A DNA stretch of 64,000 nucleotides. It comes from Hemileia vastatrix (lineage: Eukaryota; Basidiomycota; Pucciniomycetes; Pucciniales; Zaghouaniaceae). This document shows, one piece after another, positions 35,300-48,929 of the stretch. The notes under the pieces are model-generated. The model saw only the letters and a program-made list of their open reading frames with translations, was not told the DNA's origin and ran no database searches. The position numbers and the translations under genes were made by a program. Positions within the stretch are counted from its first letter, which is position 1. Every line of letters begins with the position of its first letter. Location of the stretch: positions 18,344,133-18,408,132 of the forward strand of contig JASXTE010000008.1 in the NCBI GenBank assembly GCA_030280995.1. The letters run 5' to 3'.

Positions 35300-37800
35300 A
35301 TATTTTTAAATTTAACTTCTCTATTTTTAAATTTTTAAATTTTTGTTGTTTTTCTATTATTTAAATTGTTTTCTTAAATAATTCTTATAATGAGAGTATA
35401 ATAGTTTTCTTGATCTTGCAATTTTAATAATATTTATAACTTTGAAGAAATTTTTGATATTTTAGAAATAAATTTGATAAGCACAAAATAATTTTCTTGA
35501 TAAATTTAAATTTCTGTCTATCACTCTATACTTTTTTTGTAACTGTGATTTTGTACTCCTTAAGTCTCTATAGTTATCAAAGCTTTAATGATTCATTTGA
35601 TATAATTTTTTTTTGAAGTATAAAAATATTGTGTTTTATTTACTTTTCTAATTTTAATTTCAATAAATAATTCTTGCAATTTGTCTATATTTTTTCTTTG
35701 GGGCTTTTGTTGTTTTTTGTTTTCTTGTGACATTTATGATTTTGATGAGTTTAATAAATCTTAAAATTTCAATCAATTAGGTGAATTTTATGGTTTAATG
35801 ATTTTGATAATTTATTCTGAAGTTTAAAAAAATTTCATTTAATAATTTTAATGGATAATTTAATTATTTTTTAGATTTTAATTATCCAACTCTCATTAAT
35901 TTTTTATTTTTAGGATTTTTTTGTGATTTATTTTGAGATTATTGATTTTTATGATTTTGAGGGTTTTTATGATAATTTTTTATTTTTACGATTTTAACAA
36001 ATATTTTAATTATTTAGATCTATTTAGGTTTTCAAGATTTATACCATTTATTAGAATTATTTAATTGTTTAACTTATTTAATTTTTATAATAATAATAAT
36101 TATTATTATTTTATTTCTTTATCTTTATGATTTTTATGAATTTTTAATTTTCTTAATTTTTTTAATTTATTAATTTTAAAGAAATTCTTGAAATTTATGA
36201 TTTTTTTAATTTAAATGACTTATATGATTTTTTTGATTTTCATGATTTTTATGAATTTTATGAATTTTTAGATTTTTTTAAATTTTTTTATGATTTCTTT
36301 TTGAATTTTTTGAATTTTTTGATTTGCTTTGAATTTTTTGTTTTGATCTTTTTTATTTTTTATTTTTTACTTATTTTATTTTTTGTTTTTTTTTGATTTT
36401 TGATTTTTATAATTTTTTAAATTTTTTTTAAATTTTTGTCATTTTTTTGAATATTGATTGTATATATATTTTTTTTAATATTTTTTTTTGATTTTTTGAT
36501 TTTTTTGACCTTTATGATTCTTTTCGACTATTTTGATTTTTTTGAATTTGATGTAGTTGACAAAGATAATGATTTTCAGAATTTAATAATTTTTTTATTT
36601 AATTTTCTTTATACTTATTTAACCATTGTTTTTTGATATTGATTGACTTTCTTTGAGTTGATACATTTTCTTGAGATCACTTAGAGGTCTACCATTGGTA
36701 ATTCAATACCATTTTGCATATTGCATAGATATGTTGGGGAACAGAAATGCACATTTGCCCTCATAAATTTTGACTTTTAACTATTACCTGGGGGGTCAAA
36801 AATGATGCAACATTTAATTGTTGATGATTTTTCAGTGAGAGGCTTGGTTGATGCAAGTTACCCCTATCTGTAATTGAACATGTAAATCATAAATGCAGCA
36901 AATGATTGGTTTCTCAACATACATTGATTATCTCATGTTTTGTTATGGAGAACAGCCTTTATTTTCTAAACACCTCAGGGAATAGTGTTAATGTGTTAAA
37001 CAATTTTGAAGTGAGCATTACATAGTTGAGTTTTTCTGCACTCCATTCTTTCATCAAAGTATACTGGGGAACGTTCAAATCTCATGAACTAGGACTATTT
37101 GTGCAAATTTAGATGTACAATAATAATTTAGCTTATAGTATTTTAGTCTATCCTTTTTTATGAATATGCCTTGCTATTATTTTTGATGTAATTTTTTTGA
37201 TTTTTATTTTCTTACCAAAAGTGAATTTAGGAATGTGCAGAGGAGAGATGAAAAATTATTCAAGATAAAGAGAAGGATGGTCTAGAGAAAAAATAAGTGA
37301 CAGAAAGAGGTACAATAGATGATGGGTGGTGAAGAAAGAGGGAGAAAGACAGAGGCAGTGTGAGTTGAGAGAGAAGAAGTGAGAGTAGGTTATTAGGAAA
37401 GTCAGGAAAAGGAGAAGGGAGTATAGAAAAACTAAAGTGGAGGTTCATGATGGAGAAAGAATAAAAACTAGTGATAATTATACATTTGACATGGGAAAGT
37501 TGATGATTTCACAAAGATGAAAACAGCATCTAATTAAGAGGGTAAAAACAAGAATTCATGATAAAAACAAAAAAATAAAAGCACAAATAACTCATGAAGA
37601 TTTAGAAGAAGGAGGAGTAACAAAGGGGGAAATTAACATCAGAAAAAAAAAGAGTCAAGGGCTCTAAAATGGTTACTTCAAGAGTCATTCCCTTTACCCA
37701 AAAAGTGACATTCTATGTTTTGTCACAGAAATTCACCCATGAATGGAATAGGGTCCCACAACTGAACTCAAAGTCTAGTTCAAGGTTCTTTCACCCTGTG
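35300..37800 (-). repeat. Right arm of the long inverted repeat, including a T-rich tract (35300-36640)
   Basis: Reverse-complement counterpart of 17018-19270, ending CCCTGTG at 37800. The alignable, non-simple part is about 36480-37800. The T-rich part is built from TTTTTGATTTTTATGA-like units; frames across it are compositional. It carries a single copy of the ~386 bp unit that is duplicated in the left arm. Confidence 0.65.
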
Positions 37801-40800
37801 AATCCCATTCTTCATCCTATAAATTTCATCTTTAAAAAAACTTTTCTTCTCTTCCTTTTTTGGTTCTTACTTTCCTGTTTTAGCCCTTATTTGGATCTGA
37901 CTGCTACTCTTAGCTTTAGTAGAAGTTGCCCTTCTAGCAGCAGACACATCATATTCCCCAGCCATATGATTTCAATCTACCATATCAGCTGAACACAACT
38001 CTAAACCACAAAATGAAGTTGAAAATGTGGCCTTCCTGACCTCCTTCTCTTTAACTTTAACAATCCTACCTTTACCATTACCTTTTCCACCATTATCATC
38101 ATTATCACCAGGTATTTCTTCAACCATGGTTCTCTTTTCACCCAAATAATTCATCCTAACTAAATCTGAGTAAGGCTAACATTTACTGAAATTGATGAAA
38201 TATCCATCAGGAAACTTGTAAACCATTCCATCAAATTTTACTCTACAAGCATTCAGGTCCCTATCCAAATAAAAGACATCAACAGCTCTGTTCCCCCTCC
38301 TGTTACAATAAGAGCACACCCTGGGTTTTCCATATCCACCTCTATAACCATAACCATCATTATACACATTTCCACCATTACCATTACCATTGCAATTACC
38401 ATTGCGATTAACATTGCGATTACCATTGCGATTACCATTGCTATTACCATTGTGATTACCATTTCCATTACCATTTCCATTACCATTGCAATTACCATTG
38501 CCATTACCATTACCATTACCATTACCATTACCATTACCATTACCATTACCATTACCATTACCATTACCATTACCATTACCATTACCATTACCATTACCAT
38601 TACCATTACCATTACCATTACCATTACCATTACCATTACCATTACCATTACCATTACCATTACCATTACCATTACCATTACCATTACCATTACCATTACC
38701 ATTACCATTACCATTACCATTACCATTACCATTACCATTACCATTACCATTACCATTACCATTACCATTACCATTACCATTACCATTACCATTACCATTA
38801 CCATTACCATTACCATTACCATTACCATTACCATTACCATTACCATTACCATTACCATTACCATTACCATTACCATTACCATTACCATTACCATTACCAT
38901 TACCATTACCATTACCATTACCATTACCATTACCATTACCATTACCATTACCATTACCATTACCATTACCATTACCATTACCATTGCCATTACCATTGCC
39001 ATTACCATTGCCATTACCATTGCCATTACCATTTCCATTACCATTACCATTACCATTGCCATTACCATTGCCATTACCATTGCCATTACCATTGCCATTA
39101 CCATTGCCATTACCATTGCCATTACCATTGCCATTACCATTGCCATTACCATTGCAATTACCATTGCGATTAACATTGCCATTACCATTGCCATTACCAT
39201 TGCCATTACCATTGCCATTACCATTGCCATTACCATTGCCATTACCATTGCCATTACCATTGCCATTACCATTGCCATTACCATTGCCATTACCATTGCC
39301 ATTACCATTGCCATTACCATTGCCATTACCATTGCCATTACCATTGCCATTACCATTGCCATTACCATTGCCATTACCATTGCCATTACCATTGCCATTA
39401 CCATTGCCATTACCATTGCCATTACCATTGCCATTACCATTGCCATTACCATTGCCATTACCATTGCCATTACCATTGCCATTACCATTGCCATTACCAT
39501 TGCCATTACCATTGCCATTACCATTGCCATTACCATTGCCATTACCATTGCCATTACCATTGCCATTACCATTGCCATTACCATTGCCATTACCATTGCC
39601 ATTACCATTGCCATTACCATTGCCATTACCATTGCCATTACCATTGCCATTACCATTGCCATTACCATTGCCATTACCATTGCCATTACCATTGCCATTA
39701 CCATTGCCATTACCATTGCCATTACCATTGCCATTACCATTGCCATTACCATTGCCATTACCATTGCCATTACCATTGCCATTACCATTGCCATTACCAT
39801 TGCCATTACCATTGCCATTACCATTGCCATTACCATTGCCATTACCATTGCCATTACCATTGCCATTACCATTGCCATTACCATTGCCATTACCATTGCC
39901 ATTACCATTGCCATTACCATTGCCATTACCATTGCCATTACCATTGCCATTACCATTGCCATTACCATTGCCATTACCATTGCCATTACCATTGCCATTA
40001 CCATTGCCATTACCATTGCCATTACCATTGCCATTACCATTGCCATTACCATTGCCATTACCATTGCCATTACCATTGCCATTACCATTGCCATTACCAT
40101 TGCCATTACCATTGCCATTACCATTGCCATTACCATTGCCATTACCATTGCCATTACCATTGCCATTACCATTGCCATTACCATTGCCATTACCATTGCC
40201 ATTACCATTGCCATTACCATTGCCATTACCATTACCATTGCCATTGCCATTACCATTGCCATTACCATTGCCATTACCATTGCCATTACCATTGCCATTA
40301 CCATTGCCATTACCATTGCCATTACCATTGCCATTACCATTGCCATTACCATTGCCATTACCATTGCCATTACCATTGCCATTACCATTGCCATTACCAT
40401 TGCCATTACCATTGCCATTACCATTGCCATTACCATTGCCATTACCATTGCCATTACCATTGCCATTACCATTGCCATTACCATTGCCATTACCATTGCC
40501 ATTACCATTGCCATTGCCATTGCCATTACCATTGCCATTACCATTGCCATTACCATTGCCATTACCATTACCATTACCATTACCATTACCATTACCATTA
40601 CCATTGCCAGAAATTGGTTCTTTTTGCCATCATAACCACAATTACTCCTCTCATAACCCCTAGATTGATAAAAATAAGAAGAAGACAAATAAATTGGGTC
40701 TTCATTGACATTATGTGTCTCTTGAACAAAAATTTTGAGCTGCTTTGTTAAGTCAGCCCACTGATCCACCATCTGACTATCAACATTCCCCTCAACTTTA

Positions 40801-41640
40801 GCAACCAGCTGTCCCATCTGAGACCTCTTGGCCTCTTGCGATTTCACCATAGTTCCATTATTTTAAGCCAGTACTTCACTAATCTTACTGATATATTGAG
40901 TACAAGATTCTTGATAGTTGTCTAATTCCATAAGTTTGAGGTAGGACTCCACATTCTCTATGAGAATTTTCAGGTAAGGTAGTTTCTGCTCCCCATTAGC
41001 AGCAGTCTTAATCAGACATTTTCTAGATAACTCCTTTAGCACATCCACCCTAACACTATTACTAAATGCAGACTAAAAGAGATCCTTAGCCTGAATTTCA
41101 TGAGTAATTTTTTCCACCAATACCAGATATTACACCACTTCATTAAACTTCCCAAGGAGTCTCTTATAATCAACCAATGAAGCAACACTATCTTTTGCCT
41201 TCCATGCACTGACCATCTTGTTCAAGTCCACCATAGAATACCTACAACTCCATCTGTCCACCATCTCTTTTGACAACTTTATCAAAACCCACTTTTTATA
41301 ACCATCCATAGCAATGACACCTTTTTCCACCTCCCTGTCCACAATATAGAACCTGATTTGATTCACCATATCCAATTGAGATTCCCCATCAACAGTAGAA
41401 GCAGCTTCATACCTTCTCAAAAAAAATTTAACCTCCTCACCATTCAAATTGGGCCCATCCCAAGTTTAAATCCTAACTCATGCCATAAAAAGAGAACCAG
41501 TACCAGAAACACCATATCCAGAATCATAAGACATCCCAAAAATGAAAGATCAACTATTAAAAATCATTCCAATAAGCAAGCCTCTTACAGGCTAAGATAT
41601 TCAAATGATCAGATAAGTTTCTTTAAAAGCCAGAAAATTT
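37801..41640 (-). pseudogene. Decayed family C gag with zinc knuckle, invaded by a simple-sequence expansion
   Basis: Minus-strand frame in one register from about 41640 to 40600, broken by stops. It holds WDGPNLNGEEVKFFLRRYE (about 41460-41400), a capsid-like region with MVNQIRFYI, GYKKWVLIKLSKEMVDRW and DLNKMVSAWKAKDSV (41447-41130), helical continuations at 41048-40863 and 40850-40640, then the repeat array, then CSYCNRRGN (38320-38290) where a zinc knuckle should be, but its His and last Cys are lost. A basic tail with RMKNGIHR leads up to 37801. The F-GxxV--FL--YE start is typical of basidiomycete Ty3 gags. The gag frame upstream of the array reads it as Met-Val/Met-Ala, and the zinc-knuckle frame downstream reads it as Gly-Asn, so the registers disagree. 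Confidence 0.75.
38372..40609. repeat. 2.2 kb hexamer/dodecamer microsatellite expansion
   Basis: On the minus strand it consists of GGTAAT hexamers (about 38498-38983) and then GGTAATGGCAAT dodecamers (about 38984-40560), with a few variant units at the edges and near 39032, 39155, 40232 and 40513. All interruptions keep the 6 bp period. Every frame lacking TAA in register stays open, so the ORFs of over 700 codons here are not genes. Confidence 0.97.
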
Positions 41641-42708
41641 AAACCCCATGTTGGGCACCACCAAATATAGAAAGACTCTTACAGTCTCCTTGATGTAAGA
41701 AGAATCCAAGGGAGTTGGATAAACATAAGAAAACTATGTCCCTTTAATTATAATAAGAGTTCTCAATAATCTAAGCTATAATTTCTACTTGATATGAGAA
41801 AGAGTTGTTGACAAATTTAGATTTGTTCAATTTAGAATGATAGGGACCTTTTAAAAATAAAATAAATGAGATGCAACAAAAAAAGTTACACCAGAAATAG
41901 AATCTTAATGAGAATGATTTAATTTTTTTATATTTTATGAATACTATAAAGAAAGTGAAAATTTGAGTCAACAAGGATGAGAGCTATACAATGGTACCCT
42001 ATATGTTGGTATTAGTATAAGGAATTGTTGAGTTATCTTAAATATTGTTAAGTTATAAATAAGACCCTTATACTCAAAATAAACAAGTGAAAAATAAGTA
42101 AATGACTAACCCATTATCTATATAATAAATTTAATGTAATATTAAATAACCCTTCAATCCTTTATAATCAATTTACCATCATAAAATTCCAATAACATTT
42201 AGTGTCATACTAAACTTTGGTCTACCACAGCAATTGTGCTTCCAAAGTCATCTGCAAATATTTATAACAGATTGGAAATCTTGAGATAGCTTTGAGGTTT
42301 TCACTGGAATAAGGAGATGGCACTTGTGAGGATCAACTTTGGAAAGCCATGGAAGAAACAAGCAAAAGTAGACATTCTCTATGAAGTGCTTTGAAGTTTC
42401 TTGGTTTTATGGTAGGAATAATATAGGTGCCTTACATGTATTGAAGAATCTGCCTCATATCATGATAGTGGAGCAAACACTTTTGAAAGTAGGCTGCAAA
42501 CATTCCATGTGAAATTTTTCACTGCTCTGACACCAGACCAAAACTTGAATTGACAGCTTTCTAACTTTAAAGCTGCATTAATCAGTCCATATAGCTTTCT
42601 TCCAATATTCAACTGACCAGTGGAAATATTGGCAAGAAAATTGAAGTTATCTTTCTTCATAGGAGATATTGAGGTGAGTTTTCTTTATGGCAACATATTT
42701 ATGAAACC
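41641..42708. other. Presumed 5' end of family C element (primer-site-like motif), otherwise no gene
   Basis: At 41644-41660 the minus strand reads TGGTGCCCAACATGGGG, the position and sequence type of a retroelement primer-binding site or start of leader ahead of gag. The remainder may be its 5' LTR, but I found no second copy in the window. A 66-codon minus frame at 42660-42460 is unrecognised. Confidence 0.4.
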
Positions 42709-43864
42709 TGTCAGTGTATTTTAGTAAATAAGTATGATTTAATAGCAAAGATTAATGTTCAGACTACTTAATAATAAATACTTTATTGATTAAACCTCAG
42801 GCAAAGACTAATAAAACTGTTATACTCAATAGTTAATTCACAATATTTGGATTCGTGCATGCTAGTGGTGGAAAATAGACTAATAAAATAAAGTTATAGC
42901 TAGTATAAAGATAAACTCAATTTATAAGTGCTTCGAAATATATTTTTATACAATGATAATTGTTTTTAATTGTTTGATTTATGTGTAGTAAGTAAGTGAT
43001 ATACAATAACTAGCCAAATCCTCCTTTACTTATACTAAAAACCACTGGAGTGCACAGACCCTCAGTACAATTGATTCCACTGCTATCCCCAGAAATTAGA
43101 GAACTGTGAAGGCTCATGGCCTCCACATGGCATCCACTTCAAGAATTTTCTTTACCCAGACCTCCAGTTTGGGCCCCCCATCACAATTAATGATATCATA
43201 TAACTATACAATAAATAGAAGAAACAGATAAACGCATATACCATAAAGGAAACAAATAAAATAACTCATCCAAAAAGTATAATAAGAAATTCAAAAGATA
43301 TGGAGGAAAAAAAGTAAGTTTTCAAGCTCCCAGTAGCATTGAAAAGCCTCCAAATTGACCCAGTAATCATATCCCAACCCATAAATCTGTGAAAATTCAT
43401 TGAAGGAAGCAGATTAAGTTGTCCAAACTGGATAATTGCATGTGTAAAAGGAATTTATGCTTGTGTAGGTGTGGTGAATCCATTGAATACTTGCATATAA
43501 CCTAAAATTAGCAGAAAAATAAAGAATTTAGGATATTTAGAGGGTTAAACCTGCATACAGTTCTATATTTGTATAGTATAACTGCATATTTCACTGAATA
43601 TGGAGTTTATACATACATATAAGCTTATTTATGTGTCTAATTACTTAATATCACTTAATATAAGTCTATTATGACCACACTAGAACATTAATAAGTATTA
43701 TAAAGCTATTGATAAGATATTTGAACTTATATAAGTCAATATAATAGTATAATAAACATATAAAAGTATAATAACCAGATATTTAACTTATAATCTTACT
43801 GCAATAAAAATTATCTTATTTTAAAGATAAGAATTACTCAGTCCTGGGAATAACTAGGCTGACA
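42709..43864 (-). mobile_element. Solo LTR related to the element at 53296
   Basis: On the minus strand it runs TGTCAGCCTAGTTATTCCC to ACACTGACA (1156 bp) and matches 53296-54472 along its length. No primer-site sequence follows its 3' end, so it stands alone. Flanks AAACC and AAAAA do not form a clear duplication, which suggests age or rearrangement. Confidence 0.8.
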
Positions 43865-46800
43865 AAAAATAAGTTCATGAGCATTGAAGAAAACAGTTTG
43901 GCATGAGATTTTTCAGGAAAGAGTTTCAGTAATCTCATTAAAGGTCTTCTCACAGCTACTAGTGAGGCTTTTCCTGATTTGACACATTTCTCTTGGGTTA
44001 GTCATGATAGAGCATCCAGGATTTTATAATTTTTTAGTCTTCACTTTCTGTGGTATGTGGCAATAATTTAACACAAAGTAGTTTGTGGGATGTTAAAATA
44101 GGATGATACCTGGGTTTCAGAGGAGCCTGAGGCTGTAATTATTGAAATAGGGCAACACTAAACAGTTGTGAGCTGCTTCTTTGAAGAGTGGTGTGCCATG
44201 ATAGGCACCTAAAGGTGCAAAATTAAGGGATGATTTTCAAAGAGAAATAATAAAGAAAAAATTACCAAATGATAAAATGAGACACAAAGAGCCATTGAAA
44301 GTAGTTTGGAGGTGTTATCTGTAATGATGGTGGTATACAATAAAGATGAAAAATTTCAAAAATGAGGAATATGCACAAAAAGTTGCCAGAACATCTGTCC
44401 CCCCACTTTACATTGGTACTAGAAAAAAGAAAAAAGAGCAAAAATTTTTTTTGCAGGTCTTATTTCAAGTCAGAGATGAGGAAGATTGAAAGTGCTACCA
44501 CACACATTGTAATCCTTTAGAGATGAAAATAAAGTAATAGGACAGCAAAAATGATTAGAGGTACAACAAGTTATGAAAAGAGCTGTATATAGTCTATTAT
44601 AATAGTTAAAATTTCACACCATTTGGCTGGAGAAGGAGCACAAAGGGGGGAAATTTTAACATAGTTAATGATTCCCTAGATTTTTAGGAAGAGAAGGCAA
44701 TCATTCTAAAGTTTGGGAGTTGACCTTTTGATTCTTTATATATTTCTCTGTGCCTTTCTTTGGGGAGTGAGGGTCTGTTTTCTACCTCTAAAGACCATTA
44801 CATATGGAAAAAAATGTTAAAGAAAGATCATATTTTGACTGCTTCCTAATAGAAAGATATTGTGGAAAATTATGAGTAAGTGTTACCAAATGAAAAAAAG
44901 AATAATAAAGAAGAGAAAAGATGCCATGATTTGAAGCATTGGTGAGGTTGTCACAGTGGGGGAAAAGTATGCATTAGATGTCTAGTGCTTTTGTCTATCC
45001 CTTGTTGTGATTCTAGTCCTGAATTCAGTCTATGTCACTGAATTCCCCTATTCTATCTCCACTCTATACTCACTACCCCCTATCATACCTACCCTTACCT
45101 TTCCTCCCCTCCCCTAAGCCTACCTTCCCTGTTACTAACTCCTGTTTCTTTTTCTTCCCTTCACTCATTTCCCCTTGTTTTAAACTCTGATAATGTGTTA
45201 AGTGGCTAGTTTTTTCATGTCTAATGAATATTCAGAAAGAAAATCATATGATGTGAATTTCCCCTCCTTAGTCTATTAGGCATGAAATAATTATTCTTGC
45301 AATAAATTCTATGTCTTTCTATCACACCTTGTAAACCTCCCCACCAGCTCCCAAACACTCACTGACACCTTTCTCACTTCCCTACCACTCCCTACCACAC
45401 CACATCACTCCATGAAACCTGGATCACCCTCTTCTAGCTCCCAACCACTCCCTGAAACCTTTCTCACCTCCCTTCTGGCTCCCTAACATTCCCTACCAGA
45501 CCACAGCACTCTCTGAGACCTTGTTTATCTCCCCTCCAGCTCCCTAAAATTTCCTATCACACCACAGCACTCCCTGAAACCTTGCTCACCTCCCATCCAG
45601 CTCTCTACCACTCCCTACCATATCCCACCTTTCCCTGACACCTCTCACACCACCTCTCCAGCTCCATAAAGCCCCCTAAAACTCTTCAGCACTACCTTCC
45701 ACCTCTCTAGCCTCCAATCCAACTCTCTAAGATCCTCTACTACTCCTCAGAAATCCCTTCCACCTTTTTCATCTACCCACCACCTCACCACCAGTACCCT
45801 CTCCTTTTCTCACCTCCCTTTTATCTCCCTAGCCCTTTTAATCACTAGGAACATGCAGTTTTGAGCCATAGTGTTTTGTTTTTCTCAATTACTTGAGCTT
45901 CTTACTAGTTAATAATATTTCATTAAAAAAATGTAGAAATTTTACTTATGTTTGGCCCCCTTGAGCCCCTACCTACGTTTTTTTGAAATATGTATCTTAT
46001 ACTACTATTTAATTGTGCATGGTTGTGAATATTTCTTTAAAATCTCTTGAATAACTTCACCAAATAGCTATTGAAGAGATTCATATGCACATTTATTTCC
46101 AGAATAAAAAAGATGTTTGGGGTGGGAAATGTAAGGAAATGGCAAGAAAAAAGGACTTACCTTGATGAAAGGGCCAAATTTTTTTTGAGAAATAGGAGAC
46201 TTAGAATTTAGTCCTTACCAAGTTTTGAATCCCAATGAGCAAGGCAAAGTGAGATGAGAGAAATTGGAGATAAATTATGTGGGGGTACAGAGAGGAGAAG
46301 TAAGTGGAGGTAAGAGAGGAGAGCATGTAGGGAGAGAGGAGTTATGGAATGGGGAAGGGAAAAATTGGGGACAAGAGATAAAGAGGGAACAGTCAGAAGA
46401 GGGAAATCCAAGTCAGAAGAGAGGGAAGGGGAGGGAAAACTAGGACAGGGTTATGACCTGAATCACAGGCAGAATCCATGCATGAAGCCAAAATGAGCAC
46501 CAGATGTCTAGTGTACAGATTTTTCTTGATATGTTCTGGTTGTCTTAAAAAAGAATTATTCATAAACTAGCTGGAGATTTTAGTCAAGCCACTTTTTCTT
46601 TTAGAATTTCTTTCAAAATAAGGATGATTCTACCACCAGAAAGTTTGTTATTCTCACTAAAATAACTATTTAGAATCCAAATATCATATAATTTTTTCAT
46701 AAATCTTGCTGGTTTTTTTAATATTATGAATTTCAATTTTTAGCATGTTATTGTTTTTTAACCACTCCTAAATAAGAAACACTATGAAATTGAAACCTTC

Positions 46801-47086
46801 ATTAAAGGTTCTAAAACATGAAAAATGTTGAAATACATTAAAATAATTTTAAGTCATGAAAAAATAGGTGTCCCCTTCATGTTAAGTCATCAAAAGAAAG
46901 ATTTTAAGGAGCAAGAAGCATCATAATTAAAATCATATTACCTAATTTTTTTCTTGAAAAAAATGGGATTTTGTAATGTCTAATTTTCCATGTTTGATAC
47001 CTCCTATTAAAAGAAATCCCTGCTTTTATACTATCATTTTTGCATAAAAACAAGGTCCACCACCAACAAGCTCAATAGTTAGAGAA
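43865..47086. other. Gene-free region with CT-rich minisatellite
   Basis: No coding sequence recognised. Purine- and pyrimidine-rich stretches dominate 45000-45840 and 46200-46450. A TTTGATACCTCCTA at about 46994 resembles one end of the GGGGGTATC MITE but has no clear partner. Confidence 0.5.
45320..45840. repeat. CT-rich minisatellite, unit about 60-75 bp
   Basis: Repeats CACCTCCC-TCCAGCTCCCTA, CACTCCCTACCACACCACA and GCACTCCCTGAAACC blocks about seven times with much drift. Confidence 0.75.
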
Positions 47087-47429
47087 TTTTAGGATTTGGG
47101 TTGAGAGGAGAGGAATAGAAGCTCTATGGAGATTATGCATTGTAATATACAGGAGAGAGGGATTTTAAATATGGAGGTTTTATAGGGAAAGTGCTATGGG
47201 GTGTTCCTCATCAGAAAACTTAGACATTAATCCAGTTACTTCTTAGTCTCAAAAGGTTGTAACCCTCAATGTTGATAGCCCCAACATAGTCAGTCTAGTC
47301 AGTCTCACTGCTTTATAAGCATAGTCAGCCCTGTATTAGGCTAGTGTCAGTGCTAGTAGAAGTAGTATTTCCTCTTAGGTCTTAACATTTTTTCCAACAT
47401 ATAACCCAAAAACTACAAAATAATCATGA

Positions 47430-48375
47430 AACCTTCAGTTCCACCTGATGCAGCACTACTTTCTGAAATAAAAGAGAGGATGTTATTCTTTAAAAAGTAA
47501 AAATCCATACTCATGGAGCATCTAGTGGAGGATAAGAACTCATATCATGGCCCCACTTAAGCAGATCTGGATGCTTCTGAAGCTGAAGCACATGTACCAC
47601 CCACCACACCAAAGCCACCTGTCAAAGGCCCAAAGATTGCACTCCCAGAAATATTTGATAAAAATTGAGGTCCATGGGAAGATCAGTATACATTTCAGGT
47701 AAAACTCTATGTGCTGCTGAAAGGTCAGTGGTTCCCAGATGAGCAATTGAAAATTGGTTTTTTAATATTTTACCTCACAGATGAGGCAGCATGCTGGGAA
47801 AGGCATACACCAAAGAGCTCCTTGAAAATTGGAATCCCGAAAAAACTATTTTCCAGTTCATGGAGGCATTCAAATTAGGATTTGGTGACCCTGAATTGGC
47901 TACAAACTCAGTGAATGCTATATATCAGTAATGGAAGAAACACTCAGCCACTGAGTATTTTTCAGAATTAAAGGACATTTCCAATTTCATTAAAACATGG
48001 AGAGAAGGAGCACTCATGTTTCAATCAGGAATGGGCTCTCACAAAGAATCAGGAATGCCCTAAAAATTCATCCTAATCTGATCTCCGTCCGAGAGCTCAT
48101 GGAGCAGGCTATTCAAATTGATAGTGGGTTTACACATTGGCCCATGAATGGTGGGAGTGGAACTCCTCACTGGCACAACTATACCCCATCAAGTGGGTCC
48201 AGTACTCAAGACCCAAATGCCATGGATATCGGCACAGAAAATGCAAAGGCATTGGTGGGAGGAGAATGCTTTTGCATGAAGAATACCAAAGGCACATGAA
48301 CAAAGGGTTGTGTCTCAGGTGCAGAAGTAGAGGTTATTTGATTATGGAGTGTAGAGGGAAAATAAGGGTTAGTTA
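47430..48375 (+). pseudogene. Family D gag remnant
   Basis: Recognisable pieces: a capsid-like stretch with FMEAFKLGFGDPE and HSATEYFSELKDIS (47855-47980), then SGFTHWPMNG and, at 48310, a zinc knuckle CLRCRSRGYLIMEC with the conserved His replaced by Tyr. Frames change several times and stops are frequent. It is the chromovirus-type Gag of about 300-350 residues. Confidence 0.75.
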
Positions 48376-48929
48376 AGTAGAAGATAGCACATAAAAGTTG
48401 CATGTAAAAGACAGCTCTTGAGAGTGAAGAATGTTCCCTCCTTGAGTAGATTAAAGGGAAAGAATAAGGTAGACTTAGTAGAACATTTATCAGTGTGTAA
48501 GCCACTTGAACCAAGTGATGATTTTATTAAGCTAAAATTTCCTTTAATGACCCTTTATGCAACAAAAAATGTATAGGCCCTGCTGGACTGTGGGCCACAG
48601 ACTGTTTTATTTTAAACAAGTTTTTACAGATGAATAAAAAGACAAAAGAAAAAATCGATAACTTGAGGCATCTAATTATGTTTAACGTATTGTCTGGTCA
48701 AAGAAGAGAAGTGAGGGAAATGGTTTTTTGCAGATTCTTGTGTAATGAAAGAGAGTCTCAGTGCAAGGAATATGCAACAGACTTGAAAAGTCAGTATGAC
48801 ATGGTACTGAGGATGACATGGCTGGACCAGTATCAACCACACATTGACTGGAAGGAAAAAAGGCTCAAATGTGAAAGAGAGAGGAAACCGGAATTGAAGT
48901 ATTGGCCCCTTCAGGGGTCAGTGGCCCTT

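Noticed and set aside
38253..40850. Open frames of 725-865 codons (Met-Val/Met-Ala, Ile-Thr, Leu-Pro repeats)
   Set aside because: All are translations of the GGTAAT/GGTAATGGCAAT array in different registers. Only the non-repetitive gag residues at each end are meaningful.
46976..47010. Possible further GGGGGTATC MITE end (TTTGATACCTCCTA)
   Set aside because: Only one terminus is similar and no partner terminus lies about 200 bp away.
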